A stretch of DNA of 64,000 nt from Streptomyces violaceoruber (GTDB lineage: Bacteria; Actinomycetota; Actinomycetes; Streptomycetales; Streptomycetaceae): the NCBI RefSeq assembly GCF_033406955.1, contig NZ_CP137734.1, positions 1,798,001 to 1,862,000 of the forward strand, read 5' to 3'. Under the pieces are notes generated by a model. It saw only the letters and a program-made list of their open reading frames with translations. It searched no databases and had not been told where the DNA came from. The number at the start of each line of letters is the position of its first letter. Within the stretch, counting starts at the first letter, position 1. The translations under genes were made by a program, and so were the position numbers. Below are positions 38,995 through 47,803 of the stretch, one piece after another.

Positions 38995-40107
38995 GTGTCG
39001 TCCTCCTCTCCCGCCTCCGTCCCCGCTCCGATAACCGGGACGGCTCCGGCCACGGTGTCCCTGTGCGCCCGTGAGCCCCGTGTCCCCGCGGACCGCCTGG
39101 TCGCCGAGATGGTGCCCCCGCCCCGTTTCGACTCCGTCCGCTTCGGCACGTACGTCCCGGACCCGAACCAGCCCAGCCAGAGCGAGGCCGTCCGGGTCCT
39201 CGAGGACTTCGCGGGCGGACTGGGCGAGGCGCCCGGCACGGGAGGCGGCAGGCGCGGCTTCTTCGGGATGGGCCGCGGCAGGGCGCCGAAGACCCCGGCC
39301 GGCCCCCGCGGCGTCTACCTCGACGGCGGTTACGGCGTCGGCAAGACCCACCTGCTGGCCTCCCTGTGGCACGCCACCCCCGCCGAGCCCTCCCGCAAGG
39401 CCTTCGGCACCTTCGTCGAGCTGACCAACCTCGTCGGCGCCCTCGGTTTCCAGCAGACCGTGCAGACGCTGTCCGGGCACCGTCTGCTGTGCATCGACGA
39501 GTTCGAGCTGGACGACCCGGGCGACACCGTCCTCGTCTCCAGCCTGCTCGCCCGGCTCGTGGAGGCCGGCGTGGCGCTCGCCGCCACCTCCAACACGCTG
39601 CCGGGCAAGCTCGGCGAGGGCCGGTTCGCGGCGGCCGACTTCCTGCGCGAGATCCAGGGCCTGTCCGCCCACTTCCGCGCCCTGCGCATCGACGGCGAGG
39701 ACTACCGCCACCGCGGTCTGCCCGAGGCCCCGGCGCCGTACTCCGACGAGCAGGTGACCCGCGCGGCGCGGGCCACCGAGGGTGCCTCCCTGGACGACTT
39801 CGCCGCCCTCCTCGACCACCTCGCCCGCGTTCACCCCAGCCGCTACGGCGCCCTGACCGACGGCCTGACGGCGGTGTGCCTCACCGGCGTGCACCCGGTG
39901 CCGGACCAGTCGACGGCGCTGCGGCTCGTGGTGCTCGCGGACCGGCTCTACGACCGCGAGGTGCCCGTCCTGGCCTCCGGGCTGCCCTTCGACCGGCTGT
40001 TCGGCGAGGAGATGCTGAAGGGCGGCTACCGCAAGAAGTACTTCCGGGCGATCTCCCGGCTCACCGCGCTGGCCCGGGACGCGGCGCGGCTGGTGGACAC
40101 GGCCTGA
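38995..40107 (+). CDS. zapE: AFG1/ZapE-family ATPase
   Basis: A 370-aa P-loop ATPase. Walker A is GGYGVGKTH (111-119) and Walker B LLCIDEFELDD (164-174). Homologues include mitochondrial AFG1/LACE1 and bacterial ZapE, which acts at the division septum in E. coli. The insertion before Walker A is Gly/Arg-rich. GTG at 38995 follows a -10 box directly, so translation is probably leaderless. The role in Streptomyces is not known. A palindrome with terminator potential follows. Confidence 0.9.
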   Translation: MSSSSPASVPAPITGTAPATVSLCAREPRVPADRLVAEMVPPPRFDSVRFGTYVPDPNQPSQSEAVRVLEDFAGGLGEAPGTGGGRRGFFGMGRGRAPKTPAGPRGVYLDGGYGVGKTHLLASLWHATPAEPSRKAFGTFVELTNLVGALGFQQTVQTLSGHRLLCIDEFELDDPGDTVLVSSLLARLVEAGVALAATSNTLPGKLGEGRFAAADFLREIQGLSAHFRALRIDGEDYRHRGLPEAPAPYSDEQVTRAARATEGASLDDFAALLDHLARVHPSRYGALTDGLTAVCLTGVHPVPDQSTALRLVVLADRLYDREVPVLASGLPFDRLFGEEMLKGGYRKKYFRAISRLTALARDAARLVDTA

Positions 40108-40169
40108 GGAACGGTCGGTTCCCGCCAACCCAGCCGCCATTTTGAGGCTCTCTCCGGCACGTAACGCCC

Positions 40170-40203
40170 CGTTAACCCTGCAAAGCCCTTTGCAGGGTTA
40201 ACG
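40170..40203. terminator. Perfect 34-bp palindrome (16-bp arms)
   Basis: CGTTAACCCTGCAAAG and its exact reverse complement are separated by CC. It lies 62 bp past the ATPase stop and before the secreted-protein gene. As RNA it would form a very stable 16-bp stem with almost no loop, which would end transcription in either direction. The AT-rich arms (GTTAAC) are unusual here, so a dimeric repressor site is an equally good reading. Confidence 0.6.
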
Positions 40204-40209
40204 TGTTTC

Positions 40210-40248
40210 TTGACCGTGCGTTGACCATGCTTTTGCCGGGCATTGACC
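40210..40248 (+). promoter_or_regulatory. Three TTGACC direct repeats at 11-bp and 22-bp spacing
   Basis: TTGACC occurs at 40210-40215, 40221-40226 and 40243-40248. The starts are 11 and 22 bp apart, so all three lie on one face of the helix. This resembles the heptad/hexad repeats bound by activators of the OmpR/PhoP type, and any of them could act as a -35. They precede the secreted protein-carbonic anhydrase-SulP genes. Confidence 0.5.
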
Positions 40249-40296
40249 TGCCCTTCGGCATGTGCCAGCGGCAGGAACTGCCTGGGAGGGGGCCAC

Positions 40297-40698
40297 GTGT
40301 ACCGACGTACGGCGGCCCGCACCGTGGTCGCGGTCCTCGCCCCCGTCCTGTTCGCACTCCAGTTCTTCGCTCCCTCCGGCTCCTTCGCATCCGCGTACAC
40401 AAACGGTGACGCCGTGGCCCACGCCCGTCCCGGAACCATCCCCACCGGCACGGCGCCGCACGACGAGACGGTCACCTGCCGCGAGGGCGGCCGCCCGGGG
40501 GAGCCGACCACCGCGCCGGGCGTCCGCGACCGCCACCGCACCACTGCCGCGCCGCAGTCCGGCACCCCTCGGCACCCGCCGGCGCGCCAGTCCGCCCCGC
40601 AGGCGCCCGGCTCCGTCGCCTCCGGCCGTGCCACCGAGCACCCGCCCAGAGCCGCGGCGGACCACGCCCCCGCGGTACTCCAGGTCTTCCGCTGCTGA
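40297..40698 (+). CDS. Small secreted protein, function unknown
   Basis: A 133-aa product with a signal-like N-terminus (VYRRTAARTVVAVLAPVLF, then ALQFFAPSGSFASA) and a polar His/Pro/Arg/Thr-rich remainder with no recognised domain. GTG at 40297 has GGAGGGG five to eight nucleotides upstream. It lies directly before carbonic anhydrase (78-nt gap), on the same strand. The His-rich composition could bind metal, which is speculation. Confidence 0.6.
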   Translation: MYRRTAARTVVAVLAPVLFALQFFAPSGSFASAYTNGDAVAHARPGTIPTGTAPHDETVTCREGGRPGEPTTAPGVRDRHRTTAAPQSGTPRHPPARQSAPQAPGSVASGRATEHPPRAAADHAPAVLQVFRC

Positions 40699-40776
40699 CG
40701 GACCACCGGCACATCCCCCACCTCTGTCCCACCCGTCCGACGCGCCCCCACGGCGCGCCAGGAGGAAAACCGCATC

Positions 40777-41358
40777 ATGCAACCCCTCATCGACAACGCC
40801 CGCATGTTCGGACAGCGCCCTGAGGAGTTCACCGGGCACGCCGAAGGCCAGTCGCCCGAAGTCCTGTTCATCACCTGCTCCGACTCCCGGGTCGTGCCCG
40901 CCCTGATCACGGGCGCCCGGCCCGGCCAGCTCTTCGAACTGCGCACCGCGGGCAACATCGTCCCGCCCCACGGAACCGGGCACCCTTCCGGCGAAGCGGC
41001 CACCGTCGAGTACGCCGTCCAGGTCCTCGGCGTCGCCGACATCGTGGTCTGCGGCCACTCGCACTGCGGCGCCGTCGGCGCGCTGGTGCGCGGCGACGAC
41101 CTGACCGCCGTGCCCGCCGTGCGCGACTGGCTGGCGCACGCGGCCGACGAGCCGAAGCCCTGCGACCCCGCCGATCCGACGGTCGCCGGGGCCGTGCAGC
41201 ACCACGTACTGGCGCAACTGCTGCGCCTGCGCTCCTACCCCTGCGTCGAGCGGCGGCTGGCGGACGGCCGGCTGCGGCTGCACGGCTGGTACTACGAGGT
41301 CCACACCGGCCTCGTGCGCGCGCACCGCGCGGACACCGACGCGTTCGAGACCCTGTGA
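40777..41358 (+). CDS. Beta-carbonic anhydrase
   Basis: A 193-aa beta-class enzyme that interconverts CO2 and bicarbonate. Zinc ligands Cys34 (in TCSDSRVVP, with the Asp36-Arg38 dyad), His94 and Cys97 (VCGHSHCGAVGAL) are all present. No export signal, so cytoplasmic. AGGAGG upstream. The last four bases overlap the SulP start (GTGA), coupling the two genes. Confidence 0.95.
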   Translation: MQPLIDNARMFGQRPEEFTGHAEGQSPEVLFITCSDSRVVPALITGARPGQLFELRTAGNIVPPHGTGHPSGEAATVEYAVQVLGVADIVVCGHSHCGAVGALVRGDDLTAVPAVRDWLAHAADEPKPCDPADPTVAGAVQHHVLAQLLRLRSYPCVERRLADGRLRLHGWYYEVHTGLVRAHRADTDAFETL

Positions 41359-42857
41359 GCGCCGGCATGTCCCCCATAGCCGACCGGAACCGGAGGTTCC
41401 CGCACTGGCGGCAGGACCTCACCGCGTCCCTCGTCGTGTTCCTGGTCGCGCTCCCGCTGTGCGTGGGCGTGGCCGTCGCCTCCGGTGTTCCGGCCGAACT
41501 CGGCCTGGTCACCGGCATCGTGGGCGGTCTGGTCACCGGGTTCCTGCCGGGCAGCAGCCTCCAGGTCTCCGGCCCGGCCGCCGGGCTGACCGTGCTGGTC
41601 TTCGGCGCGGTCGACCAGTACGGCCTGCCGGCGCTCGGCGTGATCGTGCTCGCCACCGGGATCGTCCAGCTCGCGATGGGCGCTCTGAAGCTGGGGCGCT
41701 GGTTCCGGGCGATCTCCCTGTCGGTCGTCGAGGGCATGCTGGCCGGCATCGGCCTGGTGCTCATCGCGGGCCAGCTCTACTCGGCCGCCGGTCTCCAGGC
41801 GCCCGCCTCCGGCATCGACAAGCTCACCGGGCTGCCGGGGGCCGCCGCCGACGCGCTGGGCAGCACCGGAGCCCTGACCTCGCTCGCCCTGGGCGCGGGC
41901 ACCGTCGCGGTGATGGTGCTGTGGAAGCGGCTGCCGAAGCGGGCACGGACCGTGCCGGGGGCGCTGGCCGCGGTCGCTCTGGCCACCGCCGTCACGGCGG
42001 CGTTCGGACTGTCGGTCGCGACCGTCGAGGTGAGCGGCCTGCTGGACGTGATCCAGCCGACCGGCGCCGACGCCTTCGGCGAGCTGGCGAACGTGGGCCT
42101 GCTCGGCACGATCGTCGCGTTCACGCTGATCGCCTCGGCGGAGAGCCTGTTCAGCGCCGCGGCGGTGGACCGGCTGCACGACGGGCCGCGCACCGAGTAC
42201 GACAAGGAGCTGATGGCGCAGGGCGCGGGCAACACCGTGTGCGGCGTCCTCGGCGCGCTGCCGATGACCGCGGTCATCGTGCGCAGCTCCGCCAACGTCG
42301 CCGCGGGCGCCCGCACCAAGGCGTCCCGGGTGCTGCACGGTGTGTGGCTGCTGCTGTTCGCGGCGCTGCTGCCGTCCGTGCTGGGCCTGATCCCGCTGCC
42401 CGCGCTGGCGGGCATCCTGGTGCACGCGGGCTGGAAGCTGATTCCGTTCCGCAGCATCCTGCCGCTGTGGCGCGACCACCGGGGCGAGGCGCTGATCCTG
42501 GTGGTCACGGCCGTCTCGATCGTCGCGGTCAACATGTTCGAGGGCGTGCTGATCGGTCTGGCCCTGTCCGTGGTCAAGACCGCCTGGGAGGCCTCGCACC
42601 TCAAGCTGGAGATCGTCGACAAGGGTGCGGGCCCCGTCCAGGCCCATCTCACCGGCAACGCCACCTTCCTGCGGCTGCCGAAGATCCTGGAGGGCCTGGA
42701 GGCGCTGCCGCAGGACCGCCCGGTCGAGCTGGACCTGTCCGGGCTGCACCACCTGGACCACGCCTGCCGCACGGCCCTGGAGAACTGGGCCGAACGGCAC
42801 AGCGCCGCCGGCACGGATCCGGTGAAGGTCACGGAGCCGGAGAGGGCGGGGGTGTAG
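41355..42857 (+). CDS. SulP-family inorganic anion transporter with STAS region
   Basis: A 500-aa membrane protein with 10-12 helices and a SulP core (GVPAELGLVTGIVGGLVTGFLPGSSLQVSGPAAGLTVLVF). A short C-terminal STAS-like region covers about 425-495 (VELDLSGLHHLDHACRTALENW). SulP members carry sulfate, bicarbonate or chloride. Translational coupling to carbonic anhydrase favours bicarbonate, by analogy with BicA-like proteins. Start is GTG. Confidence 0.93.
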   Translation: MSAGMSPIADRNRRFPHWRQDLTASLVVFLVALPLCVGVAVASGVPAELGLVTGIVGGLVTGFLPGSSLQVSGPAAGLTVLVFGAVDQYGLPALGVIVLATGIVQLAMGALKLGRWFRAISLSVVEGMLAGIGLVLIAGQLYSAAGLQAPASGIDKLTGLPGAAADALGSTGALTSLALGAGTVAVMVLWKRLPKRARTVPGALAAVALATAVTAAFGLSVATVEVSGLLDVIQPTGADAFGELANVGLLGTIVAFTLIASAESLFSAAAVDRLHDGPRTEYDKELMAQGAGNTVCGVLGALPMTAVIVRSSANVAAGARTKASRVLHGVWLLLFAALLPSVLGLIPLPALAGILVHAGWKLIPFRSILPLWRDHRGEALILVVTAVSIVAVNMFEGVLIGLALSVVKTAWEASHLKLEIVDKGAGPVQAHLTGNATFLRLPKILEGLEALPQDRPVELDLSGLHHLDHACRTALENWAERHSAAGTDPVKVTEPERAGV

Positions 42858-42957
42858 CGGGGAGTCCGCCGCCGGGGCCGGGGCATGGCACCCGGCCCGG
42901 CGGCGGGCCTATCGTGACAGTAAGGGTGAAAACCGTCCTCCGAGCGAGGAGGTCGTC

Positions 42958-43746
42958 ATGGTCCAGGAGCTTCTGACCGCGGCCGCCGCCGTCGGCAGCG
43001 CGGGCGTCCTGTACGTCGCCTCGGCAGCACGGGTCGTCAAGCAGTACGAACGCGGGGTGGTCTTCCGGCTCGGACGGCTCGCGGGGCAGGTGCGCGGTCC
43101 CGGGTTCACCATGATCGTGCCGTTCGTGGACCGGCTGCACAAGGTGAACATGCAGATCATCACGCTGCCCGTGCCCGCCCAGGAGGGCATCACCCGTGAC
43201 AACGTCACCGTGCGGGTGGACGCGGTCGTGTACTTCAAGGTGGTCGATGCGGCCAACGCGCTGGTCCGGGTCGAGGACTACCGGTTCGCCGTCTCGCAGA
43301 TGGCCCAGACCTCGCTGCGCTCCATCATCGGCAAGAGCGACCTGGACGATCTGCTGTCCGACCGGGAGAAGCTGAACCAGGGGCTGGAGCTGATGATCGA
43401 CAGTCCCGCGGTCGGCTGGGGCGTGCAGATCGACCGGGTCGAGATCAAGGACGTGTCCCTGCCGGACACCATGAAGCGCTCGATGGCCCGCCAGGCCGAG
43501 GCGGACCGGGAGCGACGCGCCCGGGTGATCAACGCGGACGCCGAGTTGCAGGCCTCGAAGGTGCTCGCGGAGGCGGCCCGGGAGATGTCCGAGACGCCCG
43601 CGGCGCTGCAACTGCGGTTGCTCCAGACGGTCGTGGCGGTGGCCGCCGAGAAGAACTCCACCCTGGTGCTGCCCTTCCCCGTGGAGCTGCTGCGGTTCCT
43701 GGAGAAGGCGCAGGAGCACCCGGTCGAGCACCGGGTCGAGCGGTGA
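42958..43746 (+). CDS. Slipin / SPFH-domain membrane protein
   Basis: A 262-aa band-7 protein. The N-terminal hydrophobic hairpin (about 4-20) is followed by the SPFH domain with SAARVVKQYERGVVFRLGRLAGQVRGPGF and RDNVTVRVDAVVYFKV. Slipins organise membrane microdomains. No NfeD gene, the usual partner, is next to it. The ATG has GAGGAGG upstream. It follows the SulP gene by 100 bp. Confidence 0.93.
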   Translation: MVQELLTAAAAVGSAGVLYVASAARVVKQYERGVVFRLGRLAGQVRGPGFTMIVPFVDRLHKVNMQIITLPVPAQEGITRDNVTVRVDAVVYFKVVDAANALVRVEDYRFAVSQMAQTSLRSIIGKSDLDDLLSDREKLNQGLELMIDSPAVGWGVQIDRVEIKDVSLPDTMKRSMARQAEADRERRARVINADAELQASKVLAEAAREMSETPAALQLRLLQTVVAVAAEKNSTLVLPFPVELLRFLEKAQEHPVEHRVER

Positions 43747-43835
43747 CACGAGCCACGCGCGTGGTTCCCGGGACTCCTGGCAGGTGATAGACACAGCGGG
43801 GTCACAGTCCTGTCCGCCAGCAGGAAGGTTTCCCC

Positions 43836-45233
43836 ATGTCCACGTCCCGCAACGCGGCGACCCGCCGCCAGGTGCTCGCGCGTACCGGAGCCCTGGGCGC
43901 AGGCATCGCCTTCACCGGCGCCCTCTCCGAGCTTTTCGCCGGCACCGCCGCCGCCCAGCCCCTCGGCCACACCGGCTACGGCCCCCTGGTCCCCGACCCC
44001 GACGGACTGCTGGACCTGCCCAAGGGCTTCCGCTACCGGGTGCTGTCCCGCGAGGGCGACCGGCTGCGCTCCGGGGAGGGCCCGGTGCCCTCCAACCACG
44101 ACGGCATGTCCGCCTTCCCGGGGCGCTCCTCCGGCAGACACGGCCGCACCACCCACCTCGTCCGCAACCACGAGAACCGCGAGGACGGCCGCGTCCCCGT
44201 CCCGACGGTCGAGGGCCTCACCTACGACCCGCAGGGCAAGGGCGGCTGTACGGCGCTGACGCTGGACTCGCGCAACCACGTCCTGTCCGAGCGGGTCGCG
44301 ATCGCCGGTACGGCCGTCAACTGCGCGGGCGGTCCCACCCCCTGGCACACCTGGCTGACCTGCGAGGAGACCGAGGACAGGGCCGGGACCAACGGCTACA
44401 CCAAGGACCACGGCTTCATCTTCGAGGTCGACCCGGTCGACCCGCACCGCACCGGGGCGGTGCCGCTGACCGCGATGGGCCGCTTCCAGCACGAGGCGAT
44501 CGCCGTGGACCCGCGGCGCGGTGTCGTGTACGAGACGGAGGACGCCTTCGAGCGGCCGTTCGGCCTGTTCTACCGGTTCCTGCCCGAGAAGCCGCTGGGC
44601 GGCCGGGGCTCGCTGCGGGCGGGCGGCAGGCTCCAGGCGATGCGCGTGCCCGGCGTGCCCGACCTGTCCTCGATCCAGGAGACGGGCGCGACCTTCGACC
44701 GCGTCGAATGGGTGGACGTGCCCGACCCGCTGGCGGACGGGACGCCCATCCGCTTCCAGGACTTCGGCCGGGGCGGCATCACCCACGCCCAGAAGCTGGA
44801 GGGCTGCTACTGGGGCGGGCGGAGCGTGTACTTCGTGTCGTCCTTCGCCCACAGCGAAGAGGGCTCGGCGGCCGACCACTACGGCCAGATCTGGCGCTAC
44901 GACCCCGAGCGGCGCCGCCTCACCCTGGTGATCGTCTTCGGCCCGGACACCGACGTCCAGCTGCCGGGCGAGTCCCCCGACAACATCTGCCTGGCTCCCA
45001 GCGGCGGGCTGATGGTCTGCGAGGACGGCAACGGCGCCCAGCACGTCTTCGGCGTGACCCGGCGCGGCGAGGTGTACGCGATGGCCCGCGGCGCCCAGAA
45101 CATCGGTACGGAGGAGGAGCCGGAGTGGGGTGAGTTCGCCGGCGTCACCTTCTCCCCCGACGGCGACACGATGTACGTCAACTGCTACACGCCGGGCACC
45201 ACCTTCGCGGTGACCGGGCCCTGGCGCAGGTAG
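43836..45233 (+). CDS. PhoX-type (DUF839) secreted protein, Tat signal
   Basis: A 465-aa protein. The signal contains TRRQVLAR, a twin-arginine motif, and ends near AGTAAA-QP, so it is exported folded. The mature chain has LVRNHENREDGR, LTCEETEDR and the FGRGGITHAQKLEGCYW segment typical of DUF839/PhoX phosphatases, which bind calcium and iron and release phosphate. The enzyme activity here is inferred from family. AGGAAGG precedes the ATG. CCACGCGCGTGG (43754-43765) lies upstream. Confidence 0.88.
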   Translation: MSTSRNAATRRQVLARTGALGAGIAFTGALSELFAGTAAAQPLGHTGYGPLVPDPDGLLDLPKGFRYRVLSREGDRLRSGEGPVPSNHDGMSAFPGRSSGRHGRTTHLVRNHENREDGRVPVPTVEGLTYDPQGKGGCTALTLDSRNHVLSERVAIAGTAVNCAGGPTPWHTWLTCEETEDRAGTNGYTKDHGFIFEVDPVDPHRTGAVPLTAMGRFQHEAIAVDPRRGVVYETEDAFERPFGLFYRFLPEKPLGGRGSLRAGGRLQAMRVPGVPDLSSIQETGATFDRVEWVDVPDPLADGTPIRFQDFGRGGITHAQKLEGCYWGGRSVYFVSSFAHSEEGSAADHYGQIWRYDPERRRLTLVIVFGPDTDVQLPGESPDNICLAPSGGLMVCEDGNGAQHVFGVTRRGEVYAMARGAQNIGTEEEPEWGEFAGVTFSPDGDTMYVNCYTPGTTFAVTGPWRR

Positions 45234-45302
45234 CGGCCCGGGGACACAGGCGGGGCGCGCCGTGCGGTCACTGAAGCCGCAGCCATGGGGTACCCGGGCC
45301 GC

Positions 45303-46826
45303 ATGACTCAGAACGTGCAGGTCAGCGACTCGTACTGGCTTCAGACGGCACCGGGCGGCGCGCCCCGTCCCGCGCTCGCGGAGGATCTCGACGTCGACGT
45401 CGCCGTGATCGGCGCCGGTGTCGCCGGGCTCAGCGCGGCCTGGGAGCTGACCCGGGCCGGGCGGAGCGTGGCGGTGCTGGAGGCCGGGCGGGTCGCCGCC
45501 GGGGTCACCGGGTACACCAGCGCCAAGCTGACCGTCCTGCACACCCTGGTCTACGACAGGCTGCGCCGCACCCGCGGCCCCGAGGGCGCCCGGCTGTACG
45601 CCCGCTCGCAGTCCGAGGCGATCGAGCACGCCGCCGGGATCGTCGCCGAGCTGGGCATCGACTGCGACTGGGAGACCCGGGACGCCTACACGTACGTCCG
45701 CGACCCGGGCCGCGTGGATGAGCTGCGCGCCGAGGCGGCCGCGGCCGAGGAGGCGGGGCTGCCCGCGTCGTTCGTGACGGAGACCGGGCTGCCGTTCCCG
45801 GTGGCGGGCGCCGTGAAGGTGACCGGACAGGCCCAGTTCCACCCCGTCAAGTACCTGCTGGCCCTCGCCGCGGACCTGGAGGCGCGCGGCGGGCGGATCT
45901 TCGAGGGCACCACCGTCCAGGGTCTGGACGAGGGCGAGCCGTGCCGGGTGCGGACGGAGGCGGGGGCGACGGTCACTGCCCGGGACGTCGTGGTGGCCAC
46001 CCACTACCCGATCTTCGACCGGGCCCTGCTCTTCGCCCGCCTCTCCCCGCGCCGCGAACTGGTCGTCGCCGGGACCGTCGAGGCGGACCGCGACGTCGAC
46101 GGCATGTACATCACGCCGGAGGAGAACACCCGCTCGGTGCGCACGGCCCCCCTGGCCGACGCGGGCCGCCGCCTGCTCGTCGTCACCGGCGAGCACTTCA
46201 CCCCCGGCACGGGCGACACCCGCGAGCGCTTCGAGACCCTCGCCGCCTGGGCGGACGAGCACTTCCCAGGCGTCGAGCGCACCCACGCCTGGGCCACCCA
46301 GGACATCGACCCCACCGACACCGTGCCGATGGTGGGCCCGCTGCACCCGGGCGCGCACCACACGTACGTCGCCACCGGCTTCGGCGGCTGGGGGCTGAGC
46401 GGCGGCATGATGGCGGGCCGGCTGCTCACCGCGCAGATCACCGGCGAGGAGTGCGCGTGGAGCGGGCTGTACGACCCGCGCCGGCTGCGCACGGCGGTGC
46501 GGGAGGCGCCCGCGCTGCTCAAGACGCAGGCCGAGGTGGCCCGGCACTTCGTCGGCGACCGGCTGCGGCCCACCCCGCCGGTGGAGGCGCTGCCGCCGGG
46601 CGAGGGCGCGGTGGTCCGGGCGGGCGGCGACCGGCTCGCGGTCTACCGGGACGAGGAGGGCGCCCTGCACGCCGTCTCGCCGCGCTGCACCCACCTGGGC
46701 TGCCTGGTCGACTTCAACGCGGCCGAACGCGCCTGGGAGTGCCCCTGCCACGGCTCCCGCTTCGGCACGGACGGCAGGGTGCTGGAGGGCCCGGCGACCA
46801 AGCCGCTGGAGCGGCGGGAGATCTGA
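45303..46826 (+). CDS. FAD-dependent oxidoreductase with C-terminal Rieske domain
   Basis: A 507-aa fusion. A DadA/DAO-type FAD domain starts at VIGAGVAGLSAAWELTRAG (35-53). The C-terminal Rieske [2Fe-2S] domain has CTHLGC (462-467) and CPCHGS (480-485), supplying Cys462, His464, Cys480 and His483 plus the cysteine pair that stabilises the cluster. Electrons may pass between FAD and the cluster. Substrate is unknown. ATG at 45303 is preferred because homologues start close to it; ATG at 45285 adds six residues. Confidence 0.9.
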   Translation: MTQNVQVSDSYWLQTAPGGAPRPALAEDLDVDVAVIGAGVAGLSAAWELTRAGRSVAVLEAGRVAAGVTGYTSAKLTVLHTLVYDRLRRTRGPEGARLYARSQSEAIEHAAGIVAELGIDCDWETRDAYTYVRDPGRVDELRAEAAAAEEAGLPASFVTETGLPFPVAGAVKVTGQAQFHPVKYLLALAADLEARGGRIFEGTTVQGLDEGEPCRVRTEAGATVTARDVVVATHYPIFDRALLFARLSPRRELVVAGTVEADRDVDGMYITPEENTRSVRTAPLADAGRRLLVVTGEHFTPGTGDTRERFETLAAWADEHFPGVERTHAWATQDIDPTDTVPMVGPLHPGAHHTYVATGFGGWGLSGGMMAGRLLTAQITGEECAWSGLYDPRRLRTAVREAPALLKTQAEVARHFVGDRLRPTPPVEALPPGEGAVVRAGGDRLAVYRDEEGALHAVSPRCTHLGCLVDFNAAERAWECPCHGSRFGTDGRVLEGPATKPLERREI

Positions 46827-46904
46827 CGCCCGGGGCCTGAGCCGGGCGGGTGACCGGGGCGGCACGTCACCACTCACGGTCATACGAAACGACCATCCCA
46901 CTCC

Positions 46905-46910
46905 TACGTT
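46905..46910 (+). promoter_or_regulatory. -10 box for a leaderless deacetylase transcript
   Basis: TACGTT lies six nucleotides before the GTG at 46917, with no ribosome-binding site. This suggests a leaderless mRNA. A matching -35 is not obvious. Confidence 0.4.
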
Positions 46911-46916
46911 CGTACG

Positions 46917-47786
46917 GTGATCACTCTCGTACGACGTGCCACCGCGCTCTGTGTCCTGGGCGCCGCCCTCGCCGCCTGCGGAACCACCGGGGCCGAGCAG
47001 GCCCCCCGTCCGGCGCCCTCGGCCCCCGACCCGTCCCCCTCCCCCTCCTCGTCCGCCCGGACGCCCACCCTCGCCCCCGGCCCCGCGGGCCTGACGCCCG
47101 TCTTCGAACACGGCCCGCGCACCGGCGGCACCAAGGACGGCAAGCCGGTCGCCCTCACCTTCGACGCCGACATGACCGCCGACCAGGGGCCGCGGGCGGC
47201 GTCCGGCGAGCGGTTCGACAACCCGGGCCTGATCACGGCGCTGCGGGAGCTGAAGGTGCCGGCCACGGTGTTCATGACCGGCCGCTGGGCGGAGGAGTAC
47301 CCCGACGAGGCCCGCTCCATCGGCCGGGACCCGCGGTTCGAGATCGCCAACCACTCCTACAGCCACTACGCGTACACCGACGACTGCTACGGCCTGCCCA
47401 CCGTGCCCAAGGAGCGCATGCGCCCGGACCTGGAGCGGGCGTACACGGCGTTCGAGAAGGCCGGGGTGCCGAACCCGATGCCGTACTTCCGCTTCCCCGG
47501 CGGCTGCTACGACAAGGCGGCCCTCGAGGAGTTGTCGGCCACCGGGGTCACCGCCGTGCAGTGGGACGTGGTGAGCGGGGACGCCTTCGCGACGGACGCC
47601 GACGCGGTGACCCGGCAGGTGCTCGACGGGGTGCGGCCGGGTTCGGTCGTCGTCATGCACTGCACGCGCAGCGCCGCCCCGGTGACCGAGGAGGTGGTGC
47701 GGTCGGTGGTGCCGGAGCTGCGCCGCCGGGGGTACCGCTTCGTGAAGGTCTCGGAGCTGGTCGGCGCCGCGAACGGGCACGCCTGA
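46917..47786 (+). CDS. Polysaccharide deacetylase lipoprotein
   Basis: A 289-aa NodB-type deacetylase. The signal ends in ALAAC (Cys20), followed by a Pro/Ser linker to about 57. Catalytic-metal motifs are ALTFDADMTAD (metal-binding Asp), NHSYSHYAYT (two His), RFPGGCYD and WDVVSGD, with VVMHC near the end. It probably acts on peptidoglycan or another cell-wall polymer outside the membrane. Confidence 0.92.
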   Translation: MITLVRRATALCVLGAALAACGTTGAEQAPRPAPSAPDPSPSPSSSARTPTLAPGPAGLTPVFEHGPRTGGTKDGKPVALTFDADMTADQGPRAASGERFDNPGLITALRELKVPATVFMTGRWAEEYPDEARSIGRDPRFEIANHSYSHYAYTDDCYGLPTVPKERMRPDLERAYTAFEKAGVPNPMPYFRFPGGCYDKAALEELSATGVTAVQWDVVSGDAFATDADAVTRQVLDGVRPGSVVVMHCTRSAAPVTEEVVRSVVPELRRRGYRFVKVSELVGAANGHA

Positions 47787-47803
47787 CGCCCTAGGCTGGA
47801 GAC

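Noticed and set aside
36603..39239. A very long reverse-strand open frame across murC, the UspA-like gene, the RibD-type gene and the repeat tract
   Set aside because: It runs out of frame through well-supported genes and owes its length to GC-rich third positions; the product is low-complexity Arg/Gly/Ala.
43278..47780. 1500-residue reverse-strand open frame
   Set aside because: It lies opposite five genes with intact motifs and reads as His/Arg/Gly/Val-rich shadow sequence.
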